From Paraescarpia echinospica (lineage: Eukaryota > Annelida > Polychaeta > Sabellida > Siboglinidae), in the NCBI GenBank assembly GCA_020002185.1, contig CM034536.1, forward strand, positions 15,913,614 through 15,977,613: a stretch of DNA of 64,000 nucleotides. Direction: 5' to 3'. Every line of letters begins with the position of its first letter. The stretch's first letter is position 1. Of this stretch, positions 31,501 to 44,194 are shown piece by piece. Made by a program: the position numbers and the translations under genes. A model generated the notes under the pieces. It was not told where the DNA came from, made no database searches, and was given only the letters and a program-made list of their open reading frames with translations.

Positions 31501-31840
31501 ATACATATGCATACTCATTCTATCCTAGAGTTATAAGAGCTTTGAGTCTACCTTCCCCCAGAAACAATAAGCCTACCAACACTACACCCATTCCAACAAG
31601 CTCTGAGTACCATCTAACTTGTTGCTCCAGCCCACCTTACCAGACTATAGATAAAGACAGAGACTGTGTTTTTAATCTGCACAAATTATTGCACTTGTTT
31701 CACATAATTATTTGTTTTCTTTTTCTTTTAAAATTAGTTGTCAAATTCAGTTTCATGCACCCTTTGCAATGTGCACTGCACTGCACAACTCCTAGGTTAG
31801 CCCCAGAAGGGGCTGTGTGGAGAAGCAACACCTAAGACCT
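28581..31840 (+). mobile_element. CR1/jockey-like LINE encoding a PHD-type finger, APE endonuclease and RT (degenerate)
   Basis: From 28581: a PHD-type Cys4-His-Cys3 finger (CGTCSHEV, HAIHCDECDCWYHTSC, FCTCC). After a frame change, an APE-like endonuclease with LINCNSVKS, TNPDILFLVEIKLDSS and THGGGVLIAL, then ASYYRPPN, IIAGYLNLPDINW (Asp replaced in the usual GDFN) and GMSDHEVV, the catalytic SDH. The RT shows FEALKPNKAPGPDEIPAKVL, then DILDFSKPFDKVPH, SGVPQGSVLGPVLFLLYIND and LFADDLILY, and ends with DAHPYLGITIDSKLSW, LEYGAVAWN and LEKILRSAARF. At least eight frameshifts or stops make it a fossil, but order and length are complete from the finger to the C-terminus. The 3' end lies near 31840. 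Confidence 0.9.
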
Positions 31841-31949
31841 GAAAAGAAAGTAGTGAATAACATCTTACAGGTTCTTACAGGTCCTCTTCTGGCTTGACTA
31901 GGCAATACTGCCTCTGCCTCTTACATGCCAGCTCCAGCTTTTGACATCT

Positions 31950-34900
31950 GCTCGGAGTGTGCGCATGCGTCTGACACAATCTATAATAGGAGTGGGGCAG
32001 TGTATTCAGTTTTCATAGGGTGGTTTTGCTTATTTATTTTTGTGTCAACTGGTGAAGTGTCAACCACAGACTGTGGGATAGTCTTTCATACACCTGTGCG
32101 TCGGTATATAAATGAGTTATTTCTAATATTTAATCGGCATCTTTCTTTAAATAATTTTAGATGGTGCCCTTTTGTATGTGTTTTGTTATCCCTCAATGTA
32201 ACAAAATTGGATGAGACTGCTGGATCATATTTCCCTGTTAGTATATTATACATTTAAGCCATATCTCCTCTGAGGCATCGATATGATAGAGTTAATAATT
32301 TCAGTTAACGTTCTTTGTATTCAAGGTTTTTGAAACCAGGAATTAATTTTGTTGTTCTGCGCTGCAGATTTTCAAGAGCTGTAATATGTTTCATTAACAA
32401 AGGACTCCATACCTGATTAGCGTATTCAGTATGTGGAGGGACGAGAGATATAAAATTTGTAAAAAAAAAACACTTTTCATCCATGTGATCAAAAGGACAT
32501 CAGATTATATCCCCATCATCGAATTGGCTTTATTAATTTTTTCTGACATATATTCCTCAAACTTAAGCGACGAATCGAAAGTGACTCCAATATATTTCAC
32601 CTTGTCCGTACTTGTAAGTGATGTCTGGTTGTTTCCCAGTGAATAGCCTTTATTCCTTGTCGATGAAGATCCAATTCTCATATTACTACATTTATCTGGA
32701 TGAAATTACAAAAGTGCGGTGTCTGTCCAGCGTTTGGCAGAAATATGTTTTGTTGCAGTTTTGTGCAGTCCTCTTTGGTATAAATAGGATTGAACAACTT
32801 CATACCATCTACAAACAAGAAAATATGAGAGCTCTTTATAACATTAGGTAAATCATATGTGAATATAACAAAAAGAAGGGGGCCAATCACTGATTCTTGT
32901 GGTATTCCACTGATTACCTCCTGCAATTTTAAAATATGTTATTGACTCTTACTCATTGTCTTCTGTGGGCCAGCAGAGCTGTAACCCAGTTAAGAATGTT
33001 CCCTTTTCTGCTCTAGAGTTTCTCAATGAGTCGAATATGTGGAACATTGTCGAAAGCTTTCAAAAACTCACAATTTACTACGCATCCTCCATTATCCAGT
33101 TTTTCAGTCCATGAATCAAGTACTTTCAATATTTGAAATGCTGTAGAACGGCCCTTGATGAATCCAAATTGCTTATCACTCAGTAGGTCATATTCTTTCA
33201 TGTATTCAGTGATGGTGTCTCTGATTTTTTATTCCAATATTTTGCCTATTGTACTCGTTAAACTGACTGGTCGGTAGTTTTATCGCAGATATGTTAGCTT
33301 GTTTCCAGTTTGTGGGTAGTTTTTCTGTTGTGAGTGATGTGTTAAATATAAATATATTTCATAATGGTGTGCTGATGCTCTTTGCTAATTCGTTTAAGAC
33401 AGGAGGATGGAGGCCATCAGGTCCTGATTATTTAAACATCTTTAGTTTTTTAGTTTTGATGCCACTATCTATGGGTTGATATTGCAAGATTTCACTGTAT
33501 TATACCATCTTATAGGTTCCTCTGGGATGTCTCCTTCTGGTTCTCTCGTAAATACTGAGGAGAAGTAATCGGCCAACACCTATGCTTTTTTAAGTCCGAG
33601 TTTGTCAGGTCATCTTCGTCTTCGTTTTTTTTATCAAGTTGGGTATTCCTGTTCTTGTTTTCATTTTTGCCTGGGCATACTGCCAGAATTTCTTAGGATG
33701 ATGTTTTATTTGAATAATTATATCCTTTTCATACAGTTTATGTGCCTTTCTTGTCAGTCTCCTGACCTGAGTGTGCAATTGGCAAAATTCCTGATAAGCT
33801 TGGACATGTTTGGTTAAAAGATATTTCTTCCACAATCTGTTTTTCCTTTTGATTTTAGCTCGGGTTTTCACGTCTAGTGGTACTGGGTATTTTCTTGCTC
33901 TTTCCGATATCACCTTCTTTGGTATACATTGTTCTTCTGCATCTCTAATTTTCAAAGTAAAGATATCCCATTCGGCTTGCACATTTCCCTGGTGATTGGA
34001 AAATTCTGCCTCCCAATCATTGTTTAACATGTCATCCGTTTTGGAATAATCCCCTTTATAATATTTATAAACAGTTTTGATGATCGGTTCATATAGTGGT
34101 GTGCAGTTGAGAACCACTTTCATAACAGAATGGTCACTTCACAGTATATTCTCTAGTGAGTACAAGGTCAAGGAGCAATGGCTCGGTTGTACCTCTACCT
34201 CTAGTGGACTCTGTAATATGTTGTACCAAGTAACAGTCTCAATATTTTTTTAATAAATTTAAATTCTCTATCATCAGTACTTGCTTCTGTAGTTGATATT
34301 ATTTCCTAATCATTTTTTGGATAGTTGAAATCTCCAAGTAGATGAACATATGAAAAACATTTCTCATTTATTTTATCTAATAATTTGTTAAGGTTGTCAT
34401 TGTTCTCAAAGGTGCTGTTAGAGCGTCTATAAAAAGAGCCTACGAGAAGGATATCCTTCCCTTTCACTTTCAAAATGCAAAACAGTGCTTCATTAAACTA
34501 AACATGAAACTGGTGTACTTGAAATTCCAAAAAGTTGTCAGTAAACAAGACCATCCCTCTGCCTTTGCTTTCAGTCATGTTCGCAGTTTCCATATAATAC
34601 CCTTCCAGGTTGTATTCCTGCGACGTAAGTTGTATTTTAAAATATGATGGCTTTACTTTTGATATTGCTATAACATGTAGTGGAGTTGTTCTATATTTTA
34701 GTTCAGTAGGTTTTTTCTTTTGTCAGTACATCAGCATCTGTATTCCATACAATTATTTCTTCTGTACTGTTCGCCCCTTTTTTACTTTGATTATTTGCCT
34801 TTCTCCTGGTCGACCTCTCACCAGGTAGACACAATTTGTTGTCTGTTCCTGCCGTGTTTTTTCTCTTGCCTCCTGCAATAGTTGCTCCTTCTCTCTGTTA

Positions 34901-35157
34901 ACCTTGCTCATGTTATGCTTTATAATCATTCCACTGAATGGCTCACCTTTGTTTTTCAGTTTACATAAGTTTTTCTTTACTGAAGCTGTTTTGTTCTCAT
35001 CTGGGAAAAGTACAATTAGGGGACGGCTTTTTGTTTCATCTGTCTCTGTCTCCTTTCCAGGCTTACTCCCTAGTCCCCTTACTTGTACATATAATGTAAA
35101 CCTTATTAAATTAAACATCATAAAATAAATAAACATATCCAAATATATTAAATACAT
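31950..35157 (-). mobile_element. CR1-like LINE, opposite strand, with ORF1 end and degenerate ORF2
   Basis: On the minus strand, 35157-34753 resembles the C-terminal part of a CR1-type ORF1 protein (RPLIVLFPDENKTASVKKN, NREKEQLLQEAREKTRQEQT, YLVRGRPGER). Then comes a broken endonuclease (VHLLGDFNYPK near 34350), the linker (34123-33605), RT with YDLLSDKQFGFIKGRSTAFQ and CEFLKAFDNVPH (33201-33013), then VISGIPQESVIGPLLF and FVDGMKLF (32926-32678) in place of the catalytic FADD. The C-terminus with VWSPLLMKH, LENLQRRTTKLIPG and CLRGDMA can be followed to about 31950. The changed RT active site and many stops show it is dead. It faces the preceding LINE tail to tail. Confidence 0.87.
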
Positions 35158-35451
35158 TGTCGTAGCTTATAGTAATATATATATATCATTTAATTGTGTT
35201 AAAAGTACATTATGTATTTATCGAATGTCACACATTTGACAGTGCCGCATTCAACAAAGTGTGGCTAAGAGGTCCGTCAAATACACATTTAATTAATGTA
35301 TACATACTTATTAAGAATTATGCATATACATAAATCATATTGTACACTAAACACGAAACGCTAACTCTTCATTCAATATATAGCAGAAATATTAATTTAT
35401 AAACACTTTTCGCCGGGGTCCCATACAGACCGTCATATGTACTTGAATATA

Positions 35452-35489
<38 letters not shown>

Positions 35490-36759
35490 AAGCTCTGGAA
35501 TAAACATGGTAAAACCACCCAAAATGTAAACTAAAATTCTTAATAATGGCACAATTTATTTCCTTTATGATTAAACTGTTTACACTAACAAGGATAATCG
35601 TAACATAAAATGCATTAGTTGCACAATAACATATCAAAACTATAAGGAGACCGGCTCCGGTCTCCTTAAAACAGTGGTCTCCCTTACACAATGAAAAATG
35701 CATAAACGGTCCCCCGTATGCAGTGTTTAGGATTTTATATATATATATGGAAATTCACTGTTAAGGTCACCATTGGGACTGGGTAAAGTGACCTGAATAG
35801 CGAGGTGACTGTATTAGTGGGACTAATTTCTTATACTTTACTGTATATATGGATTTAATTTGGGACTGTTCTAGGGTGACCTTAATTGCAATGTGGCTGT
35901 ATTAATGAGGTGACTGTTAACTGTAACTATATGACATATGTGAATAAAGATACTAATTCCTTTTAGGCTATATTTTACCATTGTAACTGCCGATCCCTAG
36001 CATTGTGTACACCGTTTCGTAAGATGTGTATGTCGAAATCCGGAGTGTCTGTTTAAATAATAATGTACTTCCAACCTAACTGAAATCCTGAGATGTTGTC
36101 CAGTCAGGCAAACTATTATGGCATGAATATCCCCTCCCTAGACATTACCCAAGCTGGTGTCCAGCAGTATGCATAGAATAACTTCTTCCTTATTTGTTGT
36201 ATCCAGCTGCTCTGGTCCTATTTATATATTTGATTGCAGGGGCATGTTTTTTGTGCTTAACTCTCCTGCTGACATCTGCCGACATCAATAAGTGTCTTGG
36301 CTCTCTGTCCCAGTAGGGATTTTTTTCGTTCATAGAGAGGATATAGCAATGGAGGGTCTATCACAAGTCACCTGCACAGTGTGACATCATTCTAGTACCT
36401 TAGCAGATAATATAAAGGGTGGTCTAATAAGATTGCCTTAAGTATGGCTCTCCTGGGAATGTAGAAAGTTGACTATTATACATAGTGGACAGGAACACAT
36501 GTCACGCACACGCACACACACACACATACATGGTGTCGTTTCAGAAGCTGTGGTTGAGTAGTGGTGGGACTATGAGAGCAACACATCGGCCAGTTTGAAA
36601 TGGCCACAGGTCAGATCGAGTGTTTGTTATAGGAAATTGTGTCACAGAATTGACAAGCATTTATACAGTGCTCGCAGTCAGTCACGCAGGGTCACCCAGA
36701 ATGGACTTAACCGTCTACAACTGCATCACTAGTGAGTATAATATACTAACTAGTATATT
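35158..36759. other. No gene seen; AT microsatellite
   Basis: Only a TATATA microsatellite (about 35446-35490) and AT-rich unique sequence were seen. Confidence 0.45.
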
Positions 36760-36806
36760 CAAGTTCCACATCAAGTACATTATATTATACTTGATGTGAA
36801 ACTTGA
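36760..36806. repeat. Short inverted repeat (hairpin)
   Basis: Arms AAGTTCCACATCAAGTA and TACTTGATGTGAAACTT flank a short AT loop, giving a 17-bp stem with one mismatch. Confidence 0.6.
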
Positions 36807-39757
36807 AAACACATATGCAAATAAAATTTGAATTCTTCCAGTATGTAATGCAAATTGTGTTTTCTGTTACACGAGCGGGCTGGCGGCTTAACATAACAAG
36901 CGAGAATATAAAGTGGGTGTATATATTTGTTAAGATAGTTTCGTAACAAGTATATATTGTATTATTTTTCTGTCAAATGGTACAAACATACAATATTATC
37001 TCTTTTGTGAAACATTGACACACGTTTAAAAAATTTCAGATACATGTATGTACCATTTGACTTTTCCAACAATGTAAGCAATATATTTGTGACTGAATAC
37101 TATTGTGTTGTAAACGCAAACATACTATGACATTTGTTTGTTTTAAAACTGTTGAACTGTTTTGTTTATAACAATAGTGTTTCAGTGTTGTGTGTGGCAG
37201 GTTCGATCCCTGTTGGTGCTCAAATATCCATACACTACTGGTTGTGCACACACGCTTATTCCACTCAATAACTTCAGTCGTTTACAATAGCTCCACCTAA
37301 AGTTAATTCCACTTAAACAACTATTGGAAAAAGGACAGCACATTAGCATGCCACATATAACATGGCAATGGCAGCTAGGTAGGAAGAAACTTCATAAGGC
37401 TAAGCAATGACTCAGTCGTGGAAACAAGGGTGGAAGACAAACAACCCAAATGGGATGAAAATGCAGGAATTTGTACAGAGTTTTAAATTCACAGAGAATA
37501 CCTATCAACAAGGGAGTATTTCAACCTTCACCCCCAACATCACCCATTTGTAATATATCATAGCACACCAACATGTAATGCAAATGTTGTCTATGTGCTA
37601 TGCAATAAAAAGATGGCTGGAGGAAAGGAGCTAACTTGCATGGTTTCTACAGAAAGACCAAATGCTATTGTTCGACAACTAAAACTGTACTCTAGTATGA
37701 GCCGCTATACTGCTGATACATATATTTTCTGGGGTGTTTGCCAAGGATGGGTGCTGCTGTAATGCAATAGTCAATTTTGCCAATTTTAAATGTATAGTGT
37801 TTGCAAAACTTTAGATAACACCGAACTGTTTTTACCAGGTACTTTTGTTGGTTGTGCAATTTTAACTGACATGCTTCATACAGTATAGATGTTAATCACT
37901 AATGTATTTTTCTGGATTTTAACAGAAATTAATCGTACATATTGCAAGGTATATTATGTCCTGGTGTCATGGTTTCTAGATTATCAGTGTTCCACTGTAT
38001 CATATGAACACTTGCCATAGCAAGATAACACTTTTGTAACAAATTTATTGACACATCTATGACCATGTACACACATGCTGAATAATACTAGGCATTGGTA
38101 ATCAGTATGACAACATTATTTTCAGACAAACATGTCTATTAAAACAGGCAATTCTCTTTTACTTTATCCCATGATCAGAGGTAATGAGCGACTAGTCTTT
38201 TTGTTTTCACTTATCTGTACGAATCGGCTTTCTCTTTGCATAACTAACGTAATGCCTGTTCTTGCTGTGTTTATCATAAAAGTGTATTATATTCAACAAT
38301 ACGTTGTTAGTAACGTCTGTACTGTTATTGCCACCTTGACTTTTTAAATATGTTTGTATTTTGAACATAGATATCATTAAACCATACATGGTTCATCCAA
38401 CTCTACAAAACTACAAAAGCAGGCATGGGACATGTGAAATGTTGCACATTCTAATAAAATGCATCAAAAATTTTTTTTTTCTCTACAAATCTGTTTCTGT
38501 GTGGAAAATATTCAATAAGTATTTGGCATATTTAGCATTTGTGGGATTTTGCGCTCAATAAATACTTTGTATCAGACCACTTCTGTTCGCATGATCTAGT
38601 GGTATGATTGCACATAATTACCTTCTCTCCCTCATATTAACATTGCTTTGTGAATCTGCCCTTCAACATCGAAGGACATTTTACTGCTAGAAAATGTCTA
38701 AAATTACAAAGAATTCAAACCTACAGGCTAATGGTACAATTCATTCAGATATTAGTTAACCTTCTGTTTTGCATAGATCTAATCTACACATTTTGTATCA
38801 CTGTAGCTACGCACAAGTTTACAGTGTCTAGATTCTGTTGGCAACATTGAAAATACATAGTTTGTTTCTCTTTGGTTGACTTAGCTCTGCAGCCTAAGTC
38901 AATATCTACTCTTCAGCATTCACTATTACAGCATCAGGCCCAGCAGAACCAACCAACCAATACTCCAACATCTCCCCTCCGGCTGCATAGGCATCAGCCT
39001 TCATGACATTTTGTTTGGCACTTTTCACGATTTCCGATACTTCTATAATTTCATCAGTCATATAATAGATTGTTTATCATACACATTTCCAGCTAGATGA
39101 CAACTGTACTTTTGTTTCAAATCAAATATCAAGCAGCCGAATAAACTTTCTTGTTCTTGTTCTTCTTGTTCTGTTAATAAGTTCCAAATCAAGTATCAAT
39201 CAGTTGAGATACATAATTTTAATTGGTTACATTTTTGTTAATAAAAGTAATAAAGCTGACCAAACAATAGATTTTCTTTAAGAAAGAACTGTCTGCAACA
39301 CTGTCCCCAAAACATAAAGAAACAAGAACAATTCCGAGATATATACAATGTAGGAGTTTGAATTTGTTGGTTCTGCGTAGCCCAAAGATACACTGTAGCA
39401 ACTGGACGGCCACAGCAATGAGGGGTGTCAGGGTGCCACGTCTAGGGCATATGTTGTCGAGCAGGGCACGACATTGTCACACCCGGTTTATTAATTATAT
39501 GAGTGGCTATGTTTTCACAATCAAAAAAGAGTGGTGTTTCCGTACTCCTCATAATTTTAAAGGGAAGAATCTATGGTTCTAATTTTGTTGGCCGTCTGTT
39601 AGGAATATAATTGGCGGCGGTATTACTCGGAGTAAGATGGCAATGTTAGTAGCTTGCTTGGGTGTAGACTTTTGTTTATTGCCATTCTTATTGGAACCAG
39701 TATTGACACTGTGATGTTTACTACTTGGAAGAGTCATTTTTGTTCTGAAACAGTATA
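36807..39757. other. No gene seen
   Basis: Long AT-rich stretch. Reading frames are short and unlike known families. A B-box-like GGTTCGATCCC occurs near 37200 without a convincing A box. Confidence 0.45.
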
Positions 39758-41081
39758 TTAACATTGATTATGCCTGTAATAATCGACTGCATGATCACCC
39801 ATCGCAAGAAATTTGAATAAACTGATATGTTTCGCAGATAAGCAACATGACGGAAGTTGTGAATTAAGATTAGCAAGACCATAAAAACGTTTCTGGTATA
39901 AACATGCCATTGTGGCAACTACAATTACTGAAACACCACAGACAGATGAATATGTCTGTAATGGATAATTAGGCGCACAGAGATTTGAGCAATTATGCAT
40001 ACCAGTATTGACATTACCACCAGGCTGGTGACACATTATATAAACGGACTGGTTTTTCCAACTTTTGCACATTTCTAAATATGATCTTAACTGTATCTGG
40101 TATTCCCCACCCAATTGTGTCTGCATAAGTTACAATATCAATGTCTAATGAATATATTGTCAGTGTAAAGTGATTACAATACACAACACTTTTACTTCCA
40201 TTTGGATTAGTTACTTGCAAACTGTCCATGAAAAAGGTTCCACCAAAGCATCCCACAGTTATAATCAAAATCATAACTTCCTGAATATTTGCAAATTTAT
40301 TATAATTTTTGTTCATCAAAATTTGGTTGAGATGGTATATCTGATGCATAATATACCAAAGTTTCACTATCATTAAATTTTGTGTTTAACATTACACAAA
40401 TCTGATAAGAGGCATGTCAGACCTTCAACGTGGTATCGGTATCCTGCTATGGAGACTATCTCATTTTCAGAATGGTCCAGAACAATGCGTAAAAATTGGT
40501 GTAAATGATTTTGATCAAGCTGTGAAACAGCATTTATTGTCAAGTAATTTTCTTGTTCTGCCCAGTCAATTTCTTTTCATACATGATCTTGAATTGGAAT
40601 TTTTTTTGAAAAGTCTAATAGTTTCCACTGAATAAGATCCATAGTCGAGCACAATTTCTGCTCCACCTTTGTTTATGTTCTGTAATATTTCATCTATCTG
40701 GCATAAAGGTGGCATGCAATTATAGTGAGTCGGGTCAGTTGAAGTGCATTTAACGCTGGTTCCATACTTGATGTCAACTCTAATAGATCTAACTACTGCT
40801 GTAAATGTGGATTGAAATGATGCCTTCCTAGTTACTGTACAGGGTGACACAGACTTACCTTGCTTACTTACCTTTGGAGAATTTGGACCTCCGCATGTCA
40901 CCCTGGCGTCCATCATGTCAGTCACTGGAGCCTCCAAGGCTGGGTTCGGTGACTGCAATGACGAAGACGAGTGACCACCATCGTGACCAGTCGTCTCTCC
41001 ACCTCTGCACTTGTCGCGATGTTGCGTCAGAAAAAGGTCCAAGAAGACGTCCTCCCACTTGCTGACACTGGTGCAAAACAT
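39758..41081 (-). other. Unassigned minus-strand reading frames, possibly exons of a membrane protein
   Basis: Three overlapping minus frames (41081-40566, 40373-40014, 40126-39758) contain Cys-rich text that looks protein-like, such as VDIKYGTSVKCTST, then NCMPPLCQIDEI and GAEIVLDYGSYSVETI, and in the last one YSSVCGVSVIVVATMACLYQ, a plausible membrane segment followed by basic residues. The frames do not join simply, so introns or frameshifts are needed. I do not recognise a family. They could be a diverged receptor-like gene or an accident of composition. Confidence 0.25.
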
Positions 41082-41879
41082 GCACGGGAAGCTAATTAAT
41101 TAAACTTCATTAAAGTAAATTTCTATTAACTAAGTAATGTCACAATTTTATTAACCTCAAACAAATTAACAAGTATATTCGGTGTTGGTAAACTTACTGA
41201 TTACAACCAGGTATCATATTTGTACACGTGATACAAGTCATCAATGAAATAATATACAATAATCGTTATCATTTACACATTCAGTACCAGCACTAAACAT
41301 AATTACCACTAAACATATGAACATCTGGTAAGATCTATGTTCGATGCTGAATTGCACAGATGTACAACTTTCTGATTATCATAAGTATGATCAACTGTTA
41401 CAAAATAATGGTTCCATAAATCCATTGACTTTTAAATTACCTGATTAACAAGTGGAGGACTATGTGGCACTGGTCTCTGTCATGGCGCCTCGAGTTGAGT
41501 CCTCGTCTGATGCACAGGGCTGGCAGAGTGGTGCTGGAATGAACAATGTTATTGACAATCATTATATCAAGTAACCTGGAGTGCATTTATGCATCACAGC
41601 AAAACATTTCAATGTCTGTCCTCTCTCAAATTAGTGGGTGCTGCCTCCTGCTGGTAGCTGCGGGGTGGCGGTGTCCTGGAAGCCTTGGCTCGCGTCTTGG
41701 CCTCCATCTGCTGCCAATGGTCTGCATGGGTACGGGACACCTCCACAGCTGCCATGTCTGCCTACCTGCACACATTCAACTTTTGTTTTGTTAAATGGAT
41801 TATTATTTACAATTCTAAGCAGCACATATATGCACATAAAAGGTCACAACTAAGGGAGACAACACCATATTCATCATAT

Positions 41880-42566
41880 CATACAGTCCCCACTTGAACG
41901 TACATGGCATGGAGTAGGGTGTTGCCTTCGCGTGATGGATGCAGGCTGTCAATGCAGAAGAATCCAGGTTGGGTGAAGATGTTGTCCCAATTCCAGAATC
42001 TAACACCAGCAATTTGAGCAGACATTTGTTGCAGTCTCGTGTTGTACAATAGGCTGGTCTTGTACTGGACATCACTGCAGAAAGGAAGCACAAAATTACT
42101 GTCCACTAGCTACTATCCAAAATATGTGCTACTATCCAAAATGTCATCCATTTTGTAGCCTTCTACAAAATATAGATTATTATTGTAAGCGAGAGCTGTA
42201 ATTGTTCCTAATTAGATCAGCATTCAGAAAATGTCCTTCCTTAGAAAGTTAAATAAATACTTACCTACCATCAATTTCAATTTGTCCAGATTTTTGTATA
42301 TATGACTACTTGTAATTTGGGTAATATAATTGTTATTATTACTACATTTTCTCTAGAACTCATAATCACTCATGATAACGTGGGAGTACACCAGACACTA
42401 CGATGGGCACTCTAGGACACGTCTCCTGGATTTTTGGAATCAGTCGGTGATGTTGATCTAACGTACGATGGAGGTGACGGATGTCGTTCCATATAGCCAC
42501 CAGATTATTCATTGCCACATACAAAAGTACTGCATCAACAAGTGTTGGCACCACTTCAGCTAACAC
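41880..42566 (-). pseudogene. SGNH/GDSL-hydrolase-like fragment in two parts
   Basis: The first part (42566-42366) reads VDAVLLYVAMNNLVAIWNDI, then VPIVVSGVLPRYHE, corresponding to the block III region of SGNH hydrolases, but the usual GTND is changed to AMNN. The second part (about 42083-41879) follows a good acceptor (CTTTCTGCAG) and reads GVRFWNWDNIFT, then FCIDSLHPSREGNTLLH, with the His of block V. The N-terminal Ser block was not found. The exon-like layout and changed motif suggest a diverged gene or pseudogene. It is not the same sequence as the hydrolase of the Ngaro-like element, but both may stem from retroelement hydrolases. Confidence 0.6.
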
Positions 42567-42744
42567 AAAGTTGTTATATTAAAAATTAAATCCCATTTAA
42601 AACAGCAATGGCAGTGCTCTTGCAAGCACCTGTTCCGTGTAAATGCAATTAAAACCATGAAATCAAAATATGTGTTGCTATAATGTCATAAACTATGCCA
42701 ATAGAATAGATTACTGAACAATCTTCAGGGTAGTTCTTATTCAA

Positions 42745-42806
42745 TTCAAACTATTTCATTTTGCATATCCAAACATTTGGATATATGCAAAATGAAATAT
42801 TTTGAA
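42745..42806. repeat. Inverted repeat hairpin, about 30-bp arms
   Basis: TTTCATTTTGCATATCCAAA and TTTGGATATATGCAAAATGA face each other with almost no loop, and the pairing extends outwards (TTCAAACTA / TATTTTGAAG) with small mismatches. It resembles a tiny palindromic MITE or a small-RNA-like hairpin. Confidence 0.6.
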
Positions 42807-43009
42807 GCCAATAAAATAGGTTCTTAATCTTCACATTTGTAATTGCATTAGAGTATGTAGCAAAATATAGTTTCTGAAATTGTAAAAAATGTAACGCAAT
42901 TTCTGTCTTTATTCCATGCAAACAAAATGAGTAGTACCCGTCCATTGTATTACCCGTTTTGGTAGTAACTCAGGTAATGATAGGCCTAGCTGATGTGTGA
43001 AACAACCAG

Positions 43010-43110
43010 TTAATGTTTTAGTATGAAAACATCAGCAGGAATTGAACCTGCTTCACAAATACAAGGCATCATTGGACGAGCACCAACTTATGTCTTAGGC
43101 GATTTACTCC
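43010..43110 (-). repeat. tRNA-like SINE head or relic (weak)
   Basis: The minus strand carries AGCAGGTTCAATTCCTGCT, a B-box-like element in a short stem. An A-box-like stretch upstream is poor. No tRNA cloverleaf could be drawn with confidence. Confidence 0.25.
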
Positions 43111-43189
43111 AAACAGCCCAAACTTGAGCCAACGCAGGAGTTTTGTGGTGCTTGTTTGTATGCATGCATTGTGGTAGTTTGTTTGTTTT

Positions 43190-44087
43190 ATTTGCAATTT
43201 AGGTGATTGGGTGTGGTGAAAGGGAGGTTCATGATTGCTGTTTGAAATGCTATGGGGTTTTCTAGTTCAGTAATTTGTGGTGGGATCATATTCCAGATTC
43301 GAACTGCTTGGGGGTAGAAAGAGAACACTGCTGCATTGATGCGGCACCTAGGGGCTACGTAGTGGACACAGTTTTTTTACTGTGTTAGTAAACCTGGTGG
43401 GAGTATGATGTTCATTATGTTATTTAATATTTTATAAAATGTCATGGCTTGTTTGATAATGTGTTGTTATTCAAGAGTTGGCTATTAGGTCTGCTGAGTT
43501 TGTTTGGCACATCATTTTTGACAAATCTGGCAGCACAGTGTTGTACTCTTTCAAGGTGTTTAATTTGGGTGGCAGTGTGTGGATTCCATATGGGAGAGGC
43601 ATATTTGAGTTTTTGTCAGATTACCATGTTATAGGCTGTTTTTTTACCTCGTGTTTGCATGGTCGGAGGGTTCGTTTGATCATGCCTATGGCTAGGACTT
43701 AAGATTTGGAAGCTATGTCAGTGATATGGTTTGCCCAGGTTAGTTTATAATATAATTTTACTTCAAGATATGGGTGGCTAGAGATGATAGAGAGTGGCAT
43801 GCCAAAGAGTGAATATGAATGTAGTCTCTAGTTTGGTTTTGTTTGTTATAGGGAGATGCACACATTTAGATATGTTAAACTCCATTTGCCAGACCATGTT
43901 TGGAGTTTGATCAGGTCAGATTGGAGAATTTCGTGGTCGGTTTCGGACGTGATTTTGCGATATATATATATTTAATATATAATGCTGTCATCTGCATCTG
44001 CTGTTTAAATTAAGAGCTGCTGGAAAGAGGGGAAGTTCAAGTTGGTACTGTGGAGGTGTTGTGGTTTAGTCTGTCCCTGGCACGAAT
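43190..44087 (-). mobile_element. LINE 3' end, minus strand
   Basis: The minus strand read across three frames shows KLKYASPIWNPHTATQIKHL, then RVQHCAARFVKND and NIILPPGLLT, and near the end CRINAAVFSFYPQAVRIWN followed by a MIPPQI stretch. This is the C-terminal region after RT of a jockey/CR1-like LINE, close in pattern to the copy at 31190-31500. It is 5'-truncated: the sequence stops at the left end of the outer inverted-repeat element at 44088, which probably inserted into it or next to it. Confidence 0.75.
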
Positions 44088-44194
44088 TATAGACGTTATG
44101 TCCCAAGTCACTTATGTTCCAAGTCGCTTATGTCCCAAACTGTGGACGATATGTCTCAAAGAAGGAGCGTTATGTCCCAAAAAAGACGATTTGT
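44088..44194 (+). repeat. Outer element, left terminal inverted repeat
   Basis: It contains four spaced variants of TTATGTCCCAA, oriented inwards, between TATAGACG and GACGATTTGT. It matches 53157-53064 read on the minus strand. Confidence 0.8.

Noticed and set aside
35440..35495. TATATA tract as a regulatory element
   Set aside because: A plain dinucleotide microsatellite with no other signal.
37190..37230. tRNA or SINE promoter (GGTTCGATCCC)
   Set aside because: Only the B box is convincing; no A box at the right distance and no shared body.
39758..41081. A receptor-type membrane protein gene
   Set aside because: One hydrophobic segment and scattered Cys are not enough; frames do not join and no family pattern is visible, so it is listed only as unassigned frames.
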